Below, one piece after another: positions 11,901 through 33,981 of a DNA stretch of 64,000 nucleotides (the first letter of the stretch is position 1; the number at the start of each line of letters is the position of its first letter). The notes under the pieces were generated by a model. It saw only the letters and a list, made by a program, of their open reading frames with translations. It had not been told where the DNA came from and made no database searches. The stretch comes from Hormiphora californensis. Lineage: Eukaryota; Ctenophora; Tentaculata; Cydippida; Pleurobrachiidae. The stretch is taken from contig CM035358.1 of assembly GCA_020137815.1 (NCBI GenBank), positions 3,396,292-3,460,291 of the forward strand. Direction: 5' to 3'. A program made the position numbers and the translations under genes.

Positions 11901-14900
11901 CATGAAACTAACCTAAACAAGTGTAATAATAGTCACTGATAGCATATAAAAGTAGTTTAGAGTTTTTGAAGTTTTTGAAGTTTTTGAAGTCAACTTCAAA
12001 AACTTCAAAAACTCAAAAAGTAGGGTGGAAAACTTCAAACTTCAAAAACTTCAGCCGGCCCCCCCCCCGTCCATTATCAGTTAGAGTTTTACTGTTGATG
12101 GGATCCCATTAATGGGATGCCATTCAGTTAGAGTTTCCCCTAATAAAGGAGGTTATCTACGGGTTATCATCAATCATAAATGAAGTAATCAAAGTGCACG
12201 CTGTGAGGGTTCGGCAGAGAAAGTCATGGCCGTTGTTATGTTCTAGAATCTAGACCCTCCTTTACATTAGTGAAACAGGGTCGAGCAAGGCAACATGACC
12301 GGTATTATATGAGTGGCGAGTGCGGTACAAAAACTGCAGTAAAATACTCTGTTGTTGTTCTTACCTTTACTATTGACTGTATTGACTGAAAGAACTCTGC
12401 TACTAGTTGTCCTGCTTTATCCATCCCACTCTGCCTTGTTTTGTTCAAACCCGAAAAGGGAGTCGAGCTAGGCAAATTCTGACCAGTAAGTACGACAGTG
12501 CCACTTGGCTCATTGTAGGATACCAATACCTTATTATCCTGAGAGAGGTTTTATCTGGGTAGGAATTGTTAAACTTGAAGAATGGGGGTTAAATAGGGGC
12601 CGGGGGAATTTGTTCATTCTTTCATTCTTTTGAAGAGTCCAATTACCGACCCCGGTGAACCCCGTACAACGGTTGAACACACGACGTGGTGCCCCGAAGG
12701 GAGCTAAAAGACAATCTTCGTGGGTTGTGTATTAACAATCAGTTAGATATGTTGTCCGCCCGCGAAGTGTTGACCACCAGCTCTCTATCATCTATCTAAT
12801 AGTCTACCTTGGTAGTTTTCTAGTCATTAAAAAGTAAAAACTTAAATATAGATTAAAGAGATCAGCTAAATTTCTCTGGCGAACTATCTTGGTGGCTTCC
12901 TCGTCTCTGGGAATCTAAATTTAGAGGAGTTCTACTAGTTAAATAACGCATTTCTCTGTCATATTATCGCCATGGGTGGTAACAGGTTTCATAGTCAGGC
13001 AATCTAAATATAGAATAAAACTTAGTTAAAGACATCCCAAAATAATTCACGCCGCACTAACTTCCTCAAAATAGCCCCACATACAACATATTGATTATGT
13101 ACTACAGTTGGACGCCGATTTACCGGGATACTCGGGGGAAAGGGGTTTTTCCGGTAAATCATCTCATAACATACGACATATAGCATCTCATGCCCCTAAA
13201 TTTGATGTGCAGTAATATGCTTACCGATAAGAACCTCCCAATAGGTCCCTTGAAGAAGTCTGGTGACCCGGGCACTCTTTTGAGGTCCCGGTATAGCTCG
13301 TACCTAGCCGTACTGATAGGAACCTCAACTCGCTCTAGCTGAGAGAGAACAGTGCATTAGAAAAGGGATGGACCGTCAACAAGAACTATTTTAGATGTAA
13401 TTACTGTGGAAATGTGGACACTTCATATTTCATTTATTTCCAAACCTTGAGTGATTTGAACTCCTCAAGGAACCTGTTTAGCTTGATCTTGTGTTCGTTA
13501 GATATCACAAACTTTCCGTAGCCCTTCTTTTCACGCTCCAAGCCAAACTGAAACCATGGAATTCAAATACACAATAGAAAACAAGAAAGTCTTATTAGAA
13601 AACAGATGTGTCTTTTGAAAACAAATTTATCGAGTCTGCTACCTCGGCATCATCTAGAAGGTATTTACAGGCCCACTCCACACTCTGTCTATCTGCTGCC
13701 TCCACCTCTATTGTATTGATGGAGTCCATTGTGGCAGAGGGTAGTAGGTGGTACTTTCTTAGTTTAGAGACGTTAGCACGGGGTCCTACTATCTTCACTG
13801 TCTTACCCTCCCGCTCAATAGTCACTCCAAAACTGTCCCGTAATCTAGAAAATGAAAGGAGGTAAGATGGTGGGGTAGAGGTAAGATGGTTTGAGTCGTT
13901 TGACACTGTGTATGAACAATTCAAAAGATGGTGGGGTAGAATATGAAAGGCAAATGCTCTGGCTGCACTGAGAATAGGGTCAGGCCAATGCTCGATCTGA
14001 TGGGGTGAGAAAGTTGAAGATATAGACCTGGCCTGCTAGATATACTCACTGTTGAATCCTAGAGTCCAGTGCCTCGTACCGTCCAACCTCTCCGTCAGTG
14101 AGGTCAATAACTTTGTGGGCCTTACTTCCCCTGAGCCCTTCTCCAATATAGACTGCCGCCAGGTCCGCACTGGATTGGTGGTTGCTATAGATACGGACCA
14201 GACTCCTGTCCATTGTATCTAACTTCATTTGGACCTGTTGGTTAATATTGTTATCCATGTTATCATGGTTACCATGGTTACCACAGTAACTCCATTAACT
14301 TACATCAGGGAAGACAGTTTCAAGGTTTGAAAAGATGTGACTATCACCACGTGCGGGGAGGGTGAATTTGCCTCTTTCCGTCCACAATCCATTACTTTCA
14401 TCATTATGGACCACCCTCACGTAACGCTCTTCTACCTGGGATTACGTAACCAGTGAAACGGGGGGGGGGGGGGGGTGAAACTATAGTCATAATAGATTGG
14501 GTGATGGCATAAGGGGCGGGGTATGACGTTATGTGATCGTGCTGATTTATACGTCATGACGTCAGAAGTGACGTATAATGTCCGTATAATTGTATTGTCG
14601 TGAACTGTGACAGATTCAAGATTGGTAACGTGGCACAAATGAGATTGGGGGGTAATGTCTGAAATGTCATGTTTAACTTTAGCTTGTCAAGCCCCACCCT
14701 TTCTCATAGAGAAACAAGCAGAGTGGACTGTGAACCCTGTCAGTAGTAGGGAGAGGTGCCTCACTATATTTCACAACTCACGTCTCTTGGTAGGGCTCCC
14801 TCAGGAACTGTACTTGCTGGTGGATCTGAAACTTCCTGGAGGGGGAGAGAGTTCGTTAGTACTTGCTGGTGGATCTGAAACTTCCTGGAGGGGGAGAGTT

Positions 14901-15272
14901 CGTTAGTACTTGCTGGTGGATCTGAAACTTCCTGAAGGGAGAGAGAGTTCGTTAGTACTTGCTGGTGGATCTGAAACTTCCTGGAGGGGGGAGAGAGTTC
15001 ATTAGTACTTGCTGGTGGATCTGAAACTTCCTGGAGGGGGAGAGTTCGTTAGTACTTGCTGGTGGATCTGAAACTTCCTGGAGGGGGAGAGAGTTCGTTA
15101 GAAAGGAGAGGTGATAACAGCGTGATGTTCTAGGTATGTGACAATCGAAAGATAAAGTCGAAAACTCATTTCATCGAATATTTTATATGAAAACGAGACT
15201 GACATTTCATGAGTTTTTACATCACTTCAGCCCCTGCTATGACGTCACTAGAAATAACCGCAGCCCTTCACG

Positions 15273-15350
<78 letters not shown>

Positions 15351-15355
15351 GAGAT

Positions 15356-15388
<33 letters not shown>

Positions 15389-18300
15389 AAGAAAGAGAGC
15401 GAGAGAGAGAGAGAATGATGAGTTGAAGAGCTCATGGGTGTGTCTACTTTATAAGTGCGCTGTGTTCTCGTGCGTCAGAGTTGGTGGGGGAGGGTGGGAG
15501 AGTCTTGATAAGCTAAAGATTTAAACGTCACAACCCTGCCACCTTCTTGTGATAGGTTAGTTTATTCATGTACCTTGAATTTATTTTCCCTCCATATATT
15601 CTGTGGTTTTGTCCCAATTCGACTTGATTAGTCAACCCTTTCTAAATTAAAACGTAGTGGGTGGGCCTATATAACAGGTAACCCCCCCCCCCCTCACTCT
15701 GTAGCTACCCCATCCTGGAAACCTTTCCCATGAGGAACCCTTTTTTGATAATCAGCTTTTGAGAGGGGAAAGATGCACCTTTTTTCTTTGGTAGTGCTTT
15801 GGATGTTTATGTTGACACGTTTACTTGCAGCACCCTTGCTTAGCATTGAATTGTTGCGGAGCACGGAAACAGTGTCAAGCGACTCAAGCTTAGCAGCTAG
15901 TATGTGACAAGTACAAAGTACCTGCTCGTTCAGTGTACTACAAGTACAAAGTACCTGCTCGTTTAGTGTACTACAAGTACAAAGTACCTGCTCGTTTAGT
16001 GTACTACAAGTACAAAGTACCTGCTCGTTCAGTGTACTACAAGTACAAAGTACCTGCTCGTTCAGTGCACTACAAGTACAAAGTACCTGCTCGTTCAGTG
16101 TACTACAAGTACAAAGTACCTGCTCGTTCAGTGTACTACAAGTACAAAGTACCTGCTCGTTCAGTGTACTACAAGTACAAAGTACCTGCTCGTTTAGTGT
16201 ACTACAAGTACAAAGTACCTGCTCGTTCAGTGTACTACAAGTACAAAGTACCTGCTCGTTCAGTGTACTACAAGTACAAAGTACCTGCTCGTTTAGTGTA
16301 CTACAAGTACAAAGTACCTGCTCGTTTAGTGTAGACATCAGTTTTTGCTCCATAACCTCAACTTGCTGCTGGGGGCCACACAACCTAACCACAGCTGGCT
16401 CCGGCACTGGTCCTAGCAGCTGTCCTCTGGGTGGCTGGTGACACTGGACAGAGTCACTGAGCATTGGTTGTCTGGTTATTCTGAAGGGAGAGGGGTGTAT
16501 TGTTATAAATGGGGGGGGGGGGGGGGGCTTGTTGTAATTTACTAACACGAAAACTTCCAATTAATGCATCTACTAAGATCTCTCAGATTATTTTGTTGAT
16601 TGCTTACAAGAGAATTCGATGCCATTTCTCAATATTTCCATCGCAGTTAATTTCTACATTCCTCGTCACTAAGTCCTTCATGTTAACATCATCCGCTCGC
16701 TTCTCCAACCGTTGTATATAATTGTCGACCTGGAGGTGAAATAAATGGGGTTGGAATGGGGTGGAAATGTAAGGTTTAAATAATAAAATATTAAATGAAT
16801 AATAATTACAGCGTCTTTGTCTCCAAAGATCCTCCACTTGTGAATTTGCTGCTCTTTTGTTTCAGCTGTTTCGATTTTCCGACTACTGATATAGCGTGGC
16901 TGAGGGAAAATACATAACTTTTAAAATATATGAAAGAAATGGGGAACTCAAAATATTGGTTAAACAATGTGACGGGAGTTTGGGAGAATTCTGAAAAAAG
17001 GTTTTCCAATACGCACCTCGACTTCTGTAACATAGTCCCAGAAATCTCCCAGAACCCCCTTGGGTATCTGTTTAGAGATATTCCTTGAAATAGAGAACTC
17101 CCTAACGACCAGAGTATCCAAGAACTCTCGTAACTTATCGCCCATAGCAACCACGATCTCCTCCCTATAATGACACAGGGAAAATGTTGAAGTTCCTCTG
17201 TCTACAAAATGTTCAACATCCCAATTGTTTTCAGAGGAAATGCGAATTTTCTCGAACAGCACAGGTCCACTTAGTTCGTCCGCCGGTAATTTAATTTCAA
17301 CCTCGTGAAGAGAGTCAAGATGTGCCTTCATTTTCTTGGTAGAATATTTCCTTCTTCTGTTGTTTTTCTGGTAGAATATCAGTTGAGGAGGGTTAACAGA
17401 GGTAACGAGAGGGGTATCTGGGTTCTTCATCTTTCTCCGCACGTATTTAACTTTCACAGGTGTTGACTCGATGATTAGCTGTTCTCTTAGTCTGGATACA
17501 AATGATTCAGCGGTTTCAGTGGGTGACCGCAGGGTGATACGGCGGGAAGTGGTTTCCTCGCCAGGGGGTGCCTCAAATATCCCAACAAGGGGACGATATT
17601 CCTCCTGAAATATATGGGCAAGAATTTACGATGGGGGGGGGGGGGTTACAATCTGAGAGCTCCCCGTAAGAAGAGGAGTTCCCCAGAAGCACAAAACACT
17701 TTTACCAGAACCCGAAAACTCGAGAGAAATTTTGTAAAAGTTAAAGATGGGTTAGAAGTTCTAATAAAACACAATCTTCCACATAACAGCTACCTCGTGA
17801 ACATTCTCTTTGAACAGAACACCTAGAGCTCTGACAAACTCAGGAGATGTAACCAGCGTCTCTGTGTACTTGTGGTGGCACTTGGAGAATAACCACTCCT
17901 GTAGTAATAGGGGGAGACATGAGTTTTATGAGATCTGGGTTAGAAGATTTTCAACAAGAGTTAGAATTAAATTGCAAGACTTTAGGTAACGGACCAAGAA
18001 CTTTTAAATCTTCAGTTAAGTCGGACCACTATTAACGGCTTCTCCCGGAGATCCCGGTAAATAGGGCTATTTATCGGGATCTCCAGGAGAAGCCGTTAAT
18101 AGGGGTCCAACTGTATAGTACTTCTGAAGATTTAAGTTCTTGGTCCGATACCTGATATCTTGCAACCCCTGGGTCCGACTGTTCCAATCCATATTCCTAT
18201 CTATATTACCTTGAAACTGGAGATATTATCCTCACAATCAGCTGCCAGGTGAACTTCACTAGGTGATATGGGTACCATGGTAACACCAAACTTAGAAAAC

Positions 18301-19058
18301 TCTGGATCTGTTGTCAGGGAAACAACTGTCTCAAAATCACCCTCAGTTAGATACCCACCTACACCTCCCTTCCGCAGACTCGTCTTGAACTCTCGAGATT
18401 TATACTCCTTAATTGCACTCTGAATTGCCCTTGCCCAGTTGACAGTGTCTCTGTGTCCATACAGAACTGTTGAGTCCCTGCTATCTGATATCTTGAACTT
18501 TGCTAACCCAGTTTGAAGGTAACGACTCCAAAACGCGCTCATTATACCATCATACACCGGCTGATCATGTTGAACCTCGACAGCGAAATCCTCCAACACC
18601 CCCAGAGTTTCCTGTAGTTTAGTTTGCAGCTCATTTTGATCAAGATATTTGGGCGTTGTGGCGAATACAGTTCCATCTTTCAACTGGAAATACCCGTTAT
18701 CTGACCCAACTAACATTCGCCGGAAGGGACCTGATTTCATCAGATCCCCTAATAGTTTGTGATGTTCAGGGGTCTCAGATATCCTGTACTCCCAATGTTC
18801 ATACTTCTCAAACTCTCTGTTCAGAAACCGCTCTACATCGGGGTGATCTGATAAGATATCTTTTCTTAGTAAACTAAGGGGATCCCTAAAGTCCACCTCT
18901 ACATCAGGGAACCTTATTTTGATCTTAGATTCAAGGTCATCTCTCCGGAAGTGGAGGTTGACTTGTGATGAGAGGGTTCGAGGGAAGGAATGTCTGGGGA
19001 GTTGTACTGTACAATGTCTGGAGAGTTGTAGGGTACGATGCCATCGCCAGATAACCAT
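8885..19058 (-). CDS. Paralogue B: predicted mitochondrial protein with degenerate KH-like modules, about 16 exons
   Basis: Function not recognised. Exons: 18210-19058, 17794-17898, 17017-17604, 16810-16899, about 16606-16731, 16318-16480, 14782-14835, about 14305-14436, about 14049-14238, about 13640-13855, about 13448-13547, about 13225-13340, about 12364-12539, about 9565-9763, about 9192-9304 and 8885-9044. This is about 1,150 aa, as in A, with clear similarity at both ends (exon 1; and RIKLVNRAAMTRAKGALR here against a matching exon in A). The N-terminus is basic and has R-T-L-S-S at 27-31, a mitochondrial cleavage pattern. Modules such as KTVKIVGPRANVSKL and DLVVFGGTDKVQRTV resemble half KH domains without GxxG. 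An acceptor AG with a pyrimidine tract lies 3 nt before the ATG. One intron carries 2.3 kb of nested transposons. A less likely extra 3' exon could lie near 8593-8690. Confidence 0.8.
9408..9479. mobile_element. Mariner-type hairpin MITE, copy 1
   Basis: A 72-bp hairpin with termini CAGTCGGACCCCGATTTA, flanked by TA on both sides. It lies in an intron of gene B. A TA target and CAGT... ends fit Tc1/mariner (pogo/Tigger-like) MITEs. Confidence 0.75.
9824..11213. mobile_element. 1.39-kb palindromic element with TTAA flanks
   Basis: The arms GGGTACGCTAACC... and their reverse complement are flanked by TTAA on each side (820-823 past 9000, and 11214-11217). Arms of about 600 bp surround a short centre near 10.5 kb. 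A TTAA target is typical of piggyBac-type transposition. No transposase is encoded. Confidence 0.8.
11412..12068. mobile_element. G-run element with 8-bp target duplication GTCCATTA
   Basis: It begins with about nine G then CCGGCTGAAG and ends with the reverse complement. GTCCATTA is exact on both sides (11404-11411 and 12069-12076). The motif TTTTTGAAG is repeated many times near both ends. It has the same architecture as the elements at 2196-2720 and 19785-20538, with a different internal motif. Confidence 0.88.
13103..13160. mobile_element. Mariner-type hairpin MITE, copy 2 (partial)
   Basis: ACAGTTGGACGCCGATTTACC and a reversed but incomplete partner resemble the hairpin at 9408-9479. 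It lies in an intron of gene B. Confidence 0.6.
14810..15105. repeat. Minisatellite, 6 copies of 47-50 bp, containing a 3' splice site of gene B
   Basis: Units start at 14810, 14859, 14906, 14955, 15005 and 15052. On the minus strand each contains a CT tract, the acceptor CTCCAG (or a close variant) and 26 bases identical to the start of the exon 14782-14835 (EVSDPPAST...), followed by TAA in the decoy copies. Six acceptors compete for one exon. Confidence 0.92.
15277..15415. repeat. (GA)n tract with GATA interruptions
   Basis: About 140 bp of GA dinucleotides with regular AGAT variants, inside an intron of gene B. It produces spurious frames only. Confidence 0.95.
15908..16335. repeat. 33-bp minisatellite, 13 copies, containing a 5' splice donor of gene B
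   Basis: Units recur every 33 bp with CCTGCTCGTT at 15921 through 16317. On the minus strand each contains the end of the exon and donor ACGAGCAG|GTACTT. The exon-proximal copy sets the exon edge at 16318. Because 33 is divisible by 3, the array also reads as 11-residue repeats on both strands, but splicing at the first donor is more likely. Confidence 0.9.
18015..18115. mobile_element. Mariner-type hairpin MITE, copy 3
   Basis: A hairpin of about 100 bp with AGTCGGACC and GGTCCAACTGTA ends, related to the copies at 9408 and 13103. Outer flanks (CCAAGAACTT... and reverse) extend the hairpin. It lies in an intron of gene B. Confidence 0.65.
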
Positions 19059-19784
19059 CGACTAGACAAGGTTGGAGGGAGTTATATGACGTCAAAAGAG
19101 CTCTTTTGAGAGATTAAAATGGTTGAGAGATTTAGTAATCGAGAAGGGGTGGAATGTTAATAGGGGGTATTTGAGTGGGTGTTGAGGGGTTAAAGGGTCC
19201 AAGGGGTGATGTTGGAATGGGTGAGTTTAGGGGGGGGGGGGTGTTCGAATTCACAATATATATCATTATCATGACATAATCATAGATAGAGGGGGGATAA
19301 TAAAACAGCCAATATTTTGGGAAATATGTATGTTTATGGGCGTTAGTGAAATACAATAAATATATAAATGAAGATGTCTGGCACGCCATGTGTTATAGAT
19401 TCCCTTCTGTCTAGCTGTTCTCTCTTGGTCAAATAAACAATAAACATGTATAATTAATAATAGTAATTACTTGGGATGTCATGAAGGAGCATGATGTATT
19501 ATATAAGAGCTATAGGGCGTTGTCTGTGTGTGGGCGTGTACCCCTTGTGATAGTAATGAAAAGAGAGGGAGCAGGGTGTGTCCAACCACATGATGATATG
19601 ATGATGATGGCTATCAATTCCAAACATAATCTCTCTCTCTCTATCTCTCGCTCTCTCTCTCTTCCTCCCTCTCTCTCCCTCCCTCTCTCCCTCCCAATCA
19701 TTTGTGCCCTCCCTCTTCATTCTTATGATGATATGATTTGTGATATGTCCCATGAAACCTCTTCTTTTTCTCCTTTATTATATC

Positions 19785-20538
19785 GGGGGGGTCGTCACCT
19801 TTTATTTTGCCCACTTTTGCCCACATTTGCCCACATGGGCAAACCAAAATCTCAAAAAACAGGTATAATGTGGGCAAAGTGGGCAAAAAGTGGGCAAAAA
19901 TATTATAAGCATCAAAATTTTACCAGAAAACCCTCTGTGACAAATGTTTTTCACCTCCAATGTCTTCCAAGAGGTCCCCTCTATCGATTCCAACCGATAA
20001 TTAATGTACTTACTTATGACTTAGGGTTGATAAGGCTCCATGTCCGACTGGACAAAAGTGGGCAAAAAAATTTGGCAAAATTAGGCAAAGGCCAGTGATT
20101 TTTCGTCATTTTGGGGCTTTTTAGGGAACTGATACATAACAAAGGTTTTCCACTTGCATTGTACTCCAATGGGGTCCCAGAAAAACCAGAAAAATTTTCC
20201 ACTCCAACCATGTGAGAAACGTGCCTAAAATGACCAATTTTCCTAATTTTGCCAACATATTTTGCCCATTTTCCCAGTTGGATATGGAGCCTTATCAACC
20301 CTGAGCAAATAAATTATCGGTTGGAATCTATAGGGGGGACCTCTAGGAGGACATTGGTGGTGAAAAACCTTTGTCACAGACGATTACCTGGTTGATAGCA
20401 TATATTTTTTATGGATTTAAATTTTTTGCCTACTTTTGCCTACTTTTGCCCACTTTTGCCCACTTTTGCCCATGTGGGCAAATTCAAAATTTAAGAATAA
20501 TGTGGGCAGTGGGCAAAAAAAAAGGTGACGTACCCCCC
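19785..20538. mobile_element. G-run element with 8-bp target duplication ATTATATC
   Basis: Termini of six or seven G followed by TCGTCACCTTTT, reversed at the right end, are flanked by exact ATTATATC (19777-19784 and 20539-20546). The subterminal motif TTTTGCCCAC is repeated at both ends. It lies between HDAC3 and gene B. No transposase. Confidence 0.88.
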
Positions 20539-20716
20539 ATTATATCCTTCCTCTCTAGCTCTCTCTCCGCCATCTATTTCTCCCGACTTTCTCGGTGGTA
20601 GGTGGTAATCAGGATTGAGTCGACTACTACATGTCCCCCCTCCACTCCTATAGATTCAGAGTGGAGGAGGGCCACGCCTGCCGCGCCTTCTGTGATTACT
20701 ACTACTACAAATCTAC

Positions 20717-20821
<105 letters not shown>

Positions 20822-21501
20822 AAGTTTCGTAGTTAGGTTTGAGAGAGTGAGGCCATATCAAAGTCCCTCATTTATGACTTACCAGATGAAATGAGAAGTT
20901 GAGAGAAAGCCCGACCTGCTGAGAGAAAGAAAAAGGTGTGTCACAGGTCCATTTCCTCTAATATCTCCTTCACACTTTCAGTATAACTCTCTCTCTCCCT
21001 CTCTCTCTCAGCTCTCTCTCTCTCTCTCTCTCTTGTTCTCTCACTGTCACAATACTTCCGCTTCTCCACCCAAGTTGCATGCCACGTGACCAATTTGATT
21101 ACGTCACTATAATACTCAATGAGAGAGGGAGAGAGAGATAGAAAGAGAGAGAGTGAGAGAGAGAGAGAGAGTGAGTGGGTGGGTGTACTTGTGCGAGTGT
21201 AAACGATTACCCCCTCTTCCCTCTTCCACCATACTCTCTCTTTTGCCCAGTTGCCCAACCCCTCTCACTTTGTCCCAGCTTGCTACTACCGGCTCACTCA
21301 CTCCCTGGTAAAGCCCTGAAATAGGTCCAAACCTTTATTTCTCGATTGTCAGTTACCTACTTTAATCTCCCGTTGGCCATTTTATTCCCGGTGTGAAACT
21401 GGGCAGTGTCTCTCGACTTTCACTTGGTCATTTTTCTACCTTGTCCCAGATTTCTGGTCATTGTTCTAACTTGTCCCAGATTTCTGGCCACTACCCTCTC
21501 A

Positions 21502-31843
<10,342 letters not shown>

Positions 31844-32392
31844 TCTTCTCTGGATCCTTCTTGAAGATTCCTTTCTGATGTGTTTCTCCTGATTTTAAAT
31901 AGCCATGCTAGGGTGTAGATGCTGTGTTAAAGGCTTGGTGAGGACGGCAAGAAAAAGAGAAACGAGGGTCAGGAATAACAAGAACTGGGTCTTGGTGGTT
32001 GGTCTCCGAGCTCCCAGGGCCCTGTGAGCTCAGAGACAGGGCAGGGGTGAGACATGTGGGAGAATATCGCGCATGCGCGCACTGATAATGCCAACGTGCT
32101 GTACTTTCATATTATAACTGGGGTTCGGGGATTGTGAACGGGGGACTTGGGTCAGAATGGGGCACACTGTCACACTCTTTAGTAAAGTTGGACGAAGATC
32201 AATAAAGTAATAACACAAAATAGCTTCTTTCAATTATACATAAAACACAAAATCCTTATAAAAACCGGATAAAAATCAACTTTGTAAAATTACCATTACC
32301 ACATCAAATTACCACAGATAATACAAATCAAGATATCACATAAATTAACGATAAATTACTACGAAAAACATAAACAGTTCAATTCTTTATGT

Positions 32393-33981
32393 TTATCGGA
32401 AGGTGAGGGAGCGATATAGCGGGATTAGACGGTAGATAAGACAGGGAAAACCAATACCAAACGAAACTCCTGAAAAAACCGTTTAGTTACAACCTTCACT
32501 TTGGCGTCGATATATCAAAAACTTGGTAACGAAGTCACCAGCTTGCGAAGGTAACCAAATTCAATACAGGGTTTGGTGGTAACGAGGGAGTACTTACCAC
32601 AGAAGAGAAGTGGTTCCCAGACCTTGCCAGGTACCAGCTCCAGAATCAGAATGCCGGTTGTTAGAAGGAGGGCCAGGACGATAAAGAATCCTGCATACCG
32701 GAGGAGAAGAAGGGATCGCTCAGCTTTGGAGAATGTTGTCAACCTGATAGCGGAGAGATGGGAAAGGACGTGTTAACTTGCCTTTTTATGCTCAAACCCT
32801 CGGGACACGGGAAAACAGGTTCGAGCAAGGCAAAACCATGCCAGCCATCTCGGTGTGGTGTACGATGATATGTTTCGGGTAACTGAGATCTTACCTGACA
32901 TGGCAGCGAGGACATCTAAAGAATTTGATCCGTTGAAACTTGACAGAGGCATAGCATGCGGGGCAAGTTAGGGATGCCTCTCTTTTTCCATCTACAGACC
33001 CCCCAGACTCCATTTGTAGCTTCGGTTTTGGTAGAGGGGGCATCAACTGGGTCTTGTGGTGGCTGAAAGGAAGGAAAGTTAGGAATCAATTGGTAAAACA
33101 AGGCAAAAACACGAATAGTTCAACTTCCAAAACAAGGCAAAAAAACAAATAAGCTGGTTCAAATTTAACAATGTTTTAACTTACCAGCCCTCTCGAGGAC
33201 AGATAACGGCTCGAGCAGAGGCATTGCATACTAGAAGACAGTTACACACACATCGGATATACTTTTTACCGGGATAGGGCTCTTTAATCGGCTGAAAAAG
33301 AAAGTTAAAGATAAACAAGAGCGTTCTAATTTTACTCTACAGTCCAATCTTATTGTTCACACTCTTCTTTTTTAGCCAATAAACCAGGTACACCTTCCAC
33401 TTTGAGTCGCTTGACACTGTGACCGTGCTCCGGTTTTTAGAATAAAAAGAAAGTACATGAACAATTAAACTTAGTACTTACATTTCCCTCCAAGCACCGT
33501 GGGCACTTTACCACCCTGGCCTTCAGGGACTTGATGGAGATGGTGGTCTGACACACCTGACAGGTTATGTACTCCTCGACAGTCGGGCCAGGGGACACAT
33601 CAGGGGGTCGGTAGGGGACTGAGAGGTAGGAGGGGGTTAGATTTTAGAAGGGGCCATGGGACACATCGGGGGGTCGGTAGGGAACTGAGAGGTAGGAGGG
33701 GTTAGAAGGGGACATATAAGGGGTCGGTAGGGGACTGAGAGGTAGCAGAGGGTTAGTGATAGCGAATGTTATGGGACAAAGAAGATGCTACAGATTAAAA
33801 ACAGTTAGAATATAAGAACACAGCGGAACTAACTTGACGCCATGCTGGCCTCCTGGTCGGGTATCCCTCTACTATTCTCCAGGCTATCATAGAACCCAGT
33901 TAACCTTCCTTCTCCCTCTCCACCATCTTGTTCAGTGTTAAACTCAGCCGTTATCAGCGGGACACCGTCGTCTCTTTCCAT
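32393..33981 (-). CDS. TMEM55: TMEM55/PIP4P-type phosphatidylinositol-4,5-bisphosphate 4-phosphatase
   Basis: Animal TMEM55 proteins are late-endosome/lysosome membrane proteins reported to remove the 4-phosphate of PI(4,5)P2. Six exons close in phase to 260 aa: 33834-33981, 33482-33618, 33185-33291, 32895-33062, 32598-32743 and 32393-32469. The acidic, glycine-rich N-terminus is followed by several CxxC pairs, the family core PGKKYIRCVCNCLLVCN and the CPREG segment, a further CxxC pair (LTCPAC, FRCPRC), and two hydrophobic C-terminal segments (FFIVLALLLTTGILIL and VSFGIGFPCLIY). Human orthologues have the same order. SMYD5 ends only 185 bp upstream and HDAC3 starts 549 bp downstream, all on the same strand. 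The AG nearest the start is 12 nt away and has a weak tract. Confidence 0.9.
33605..33756. repeat. Tandem repeat, 3 copies of 50-66 bp, containing a TMEM55 3' splice site
   Basis: GGGTCGGTAGGG recurs at 33605, 33671 and 33721. On the minus strand each unit has CCTCTCAG followed by TCCCCTACCGACCCC, the start of exon 2 (right edge 33618). Confidence 0.9.

Larger units (their letters stand above)
9792..12140. mobile_element. Nested transposon stack in an intron of gene B
   Basis: Outer inverted termini start GGGGAAACTCTAACTGAATG and are found again reversed at 12109-12140. Inside are a 1.39-kb TTAA-flanked palindrome (9824-11213), a pair of arms beginning GGGATCCCATCAACAG (11218-11257 and 12070-12108), a GA-rich hairpin (11258-11403) and a G-run element (11412-12068). 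The direct repeat TAATAAAGGAGGTTATCT flanks the stack on both sides (about 9767 and 12141). No open reading frame of note is present. Confidence 0.8.

Noticed and set aside
15933-16334. A plus-strand frame of 133 codons over the same array
   Set aside because: It exists only because the 33-bp unit has no stops. Antisense to gene B, with no start context.
8722-16335. Tandem arrays as a possible CRISPR locus
   Set aside because: Units are directly adjacent without unique spacers, and the DNA is eukaryotic.
15694-16560. A 288-codon minus-strand frame through the 33-bp minisatellite
   Set aside because: It reads through a good donor (edge 16318) into repeats and then into a fragment that shares about 30 bp with sequence near 33405, so the 3' part is a dispersed repeat rather than protein.
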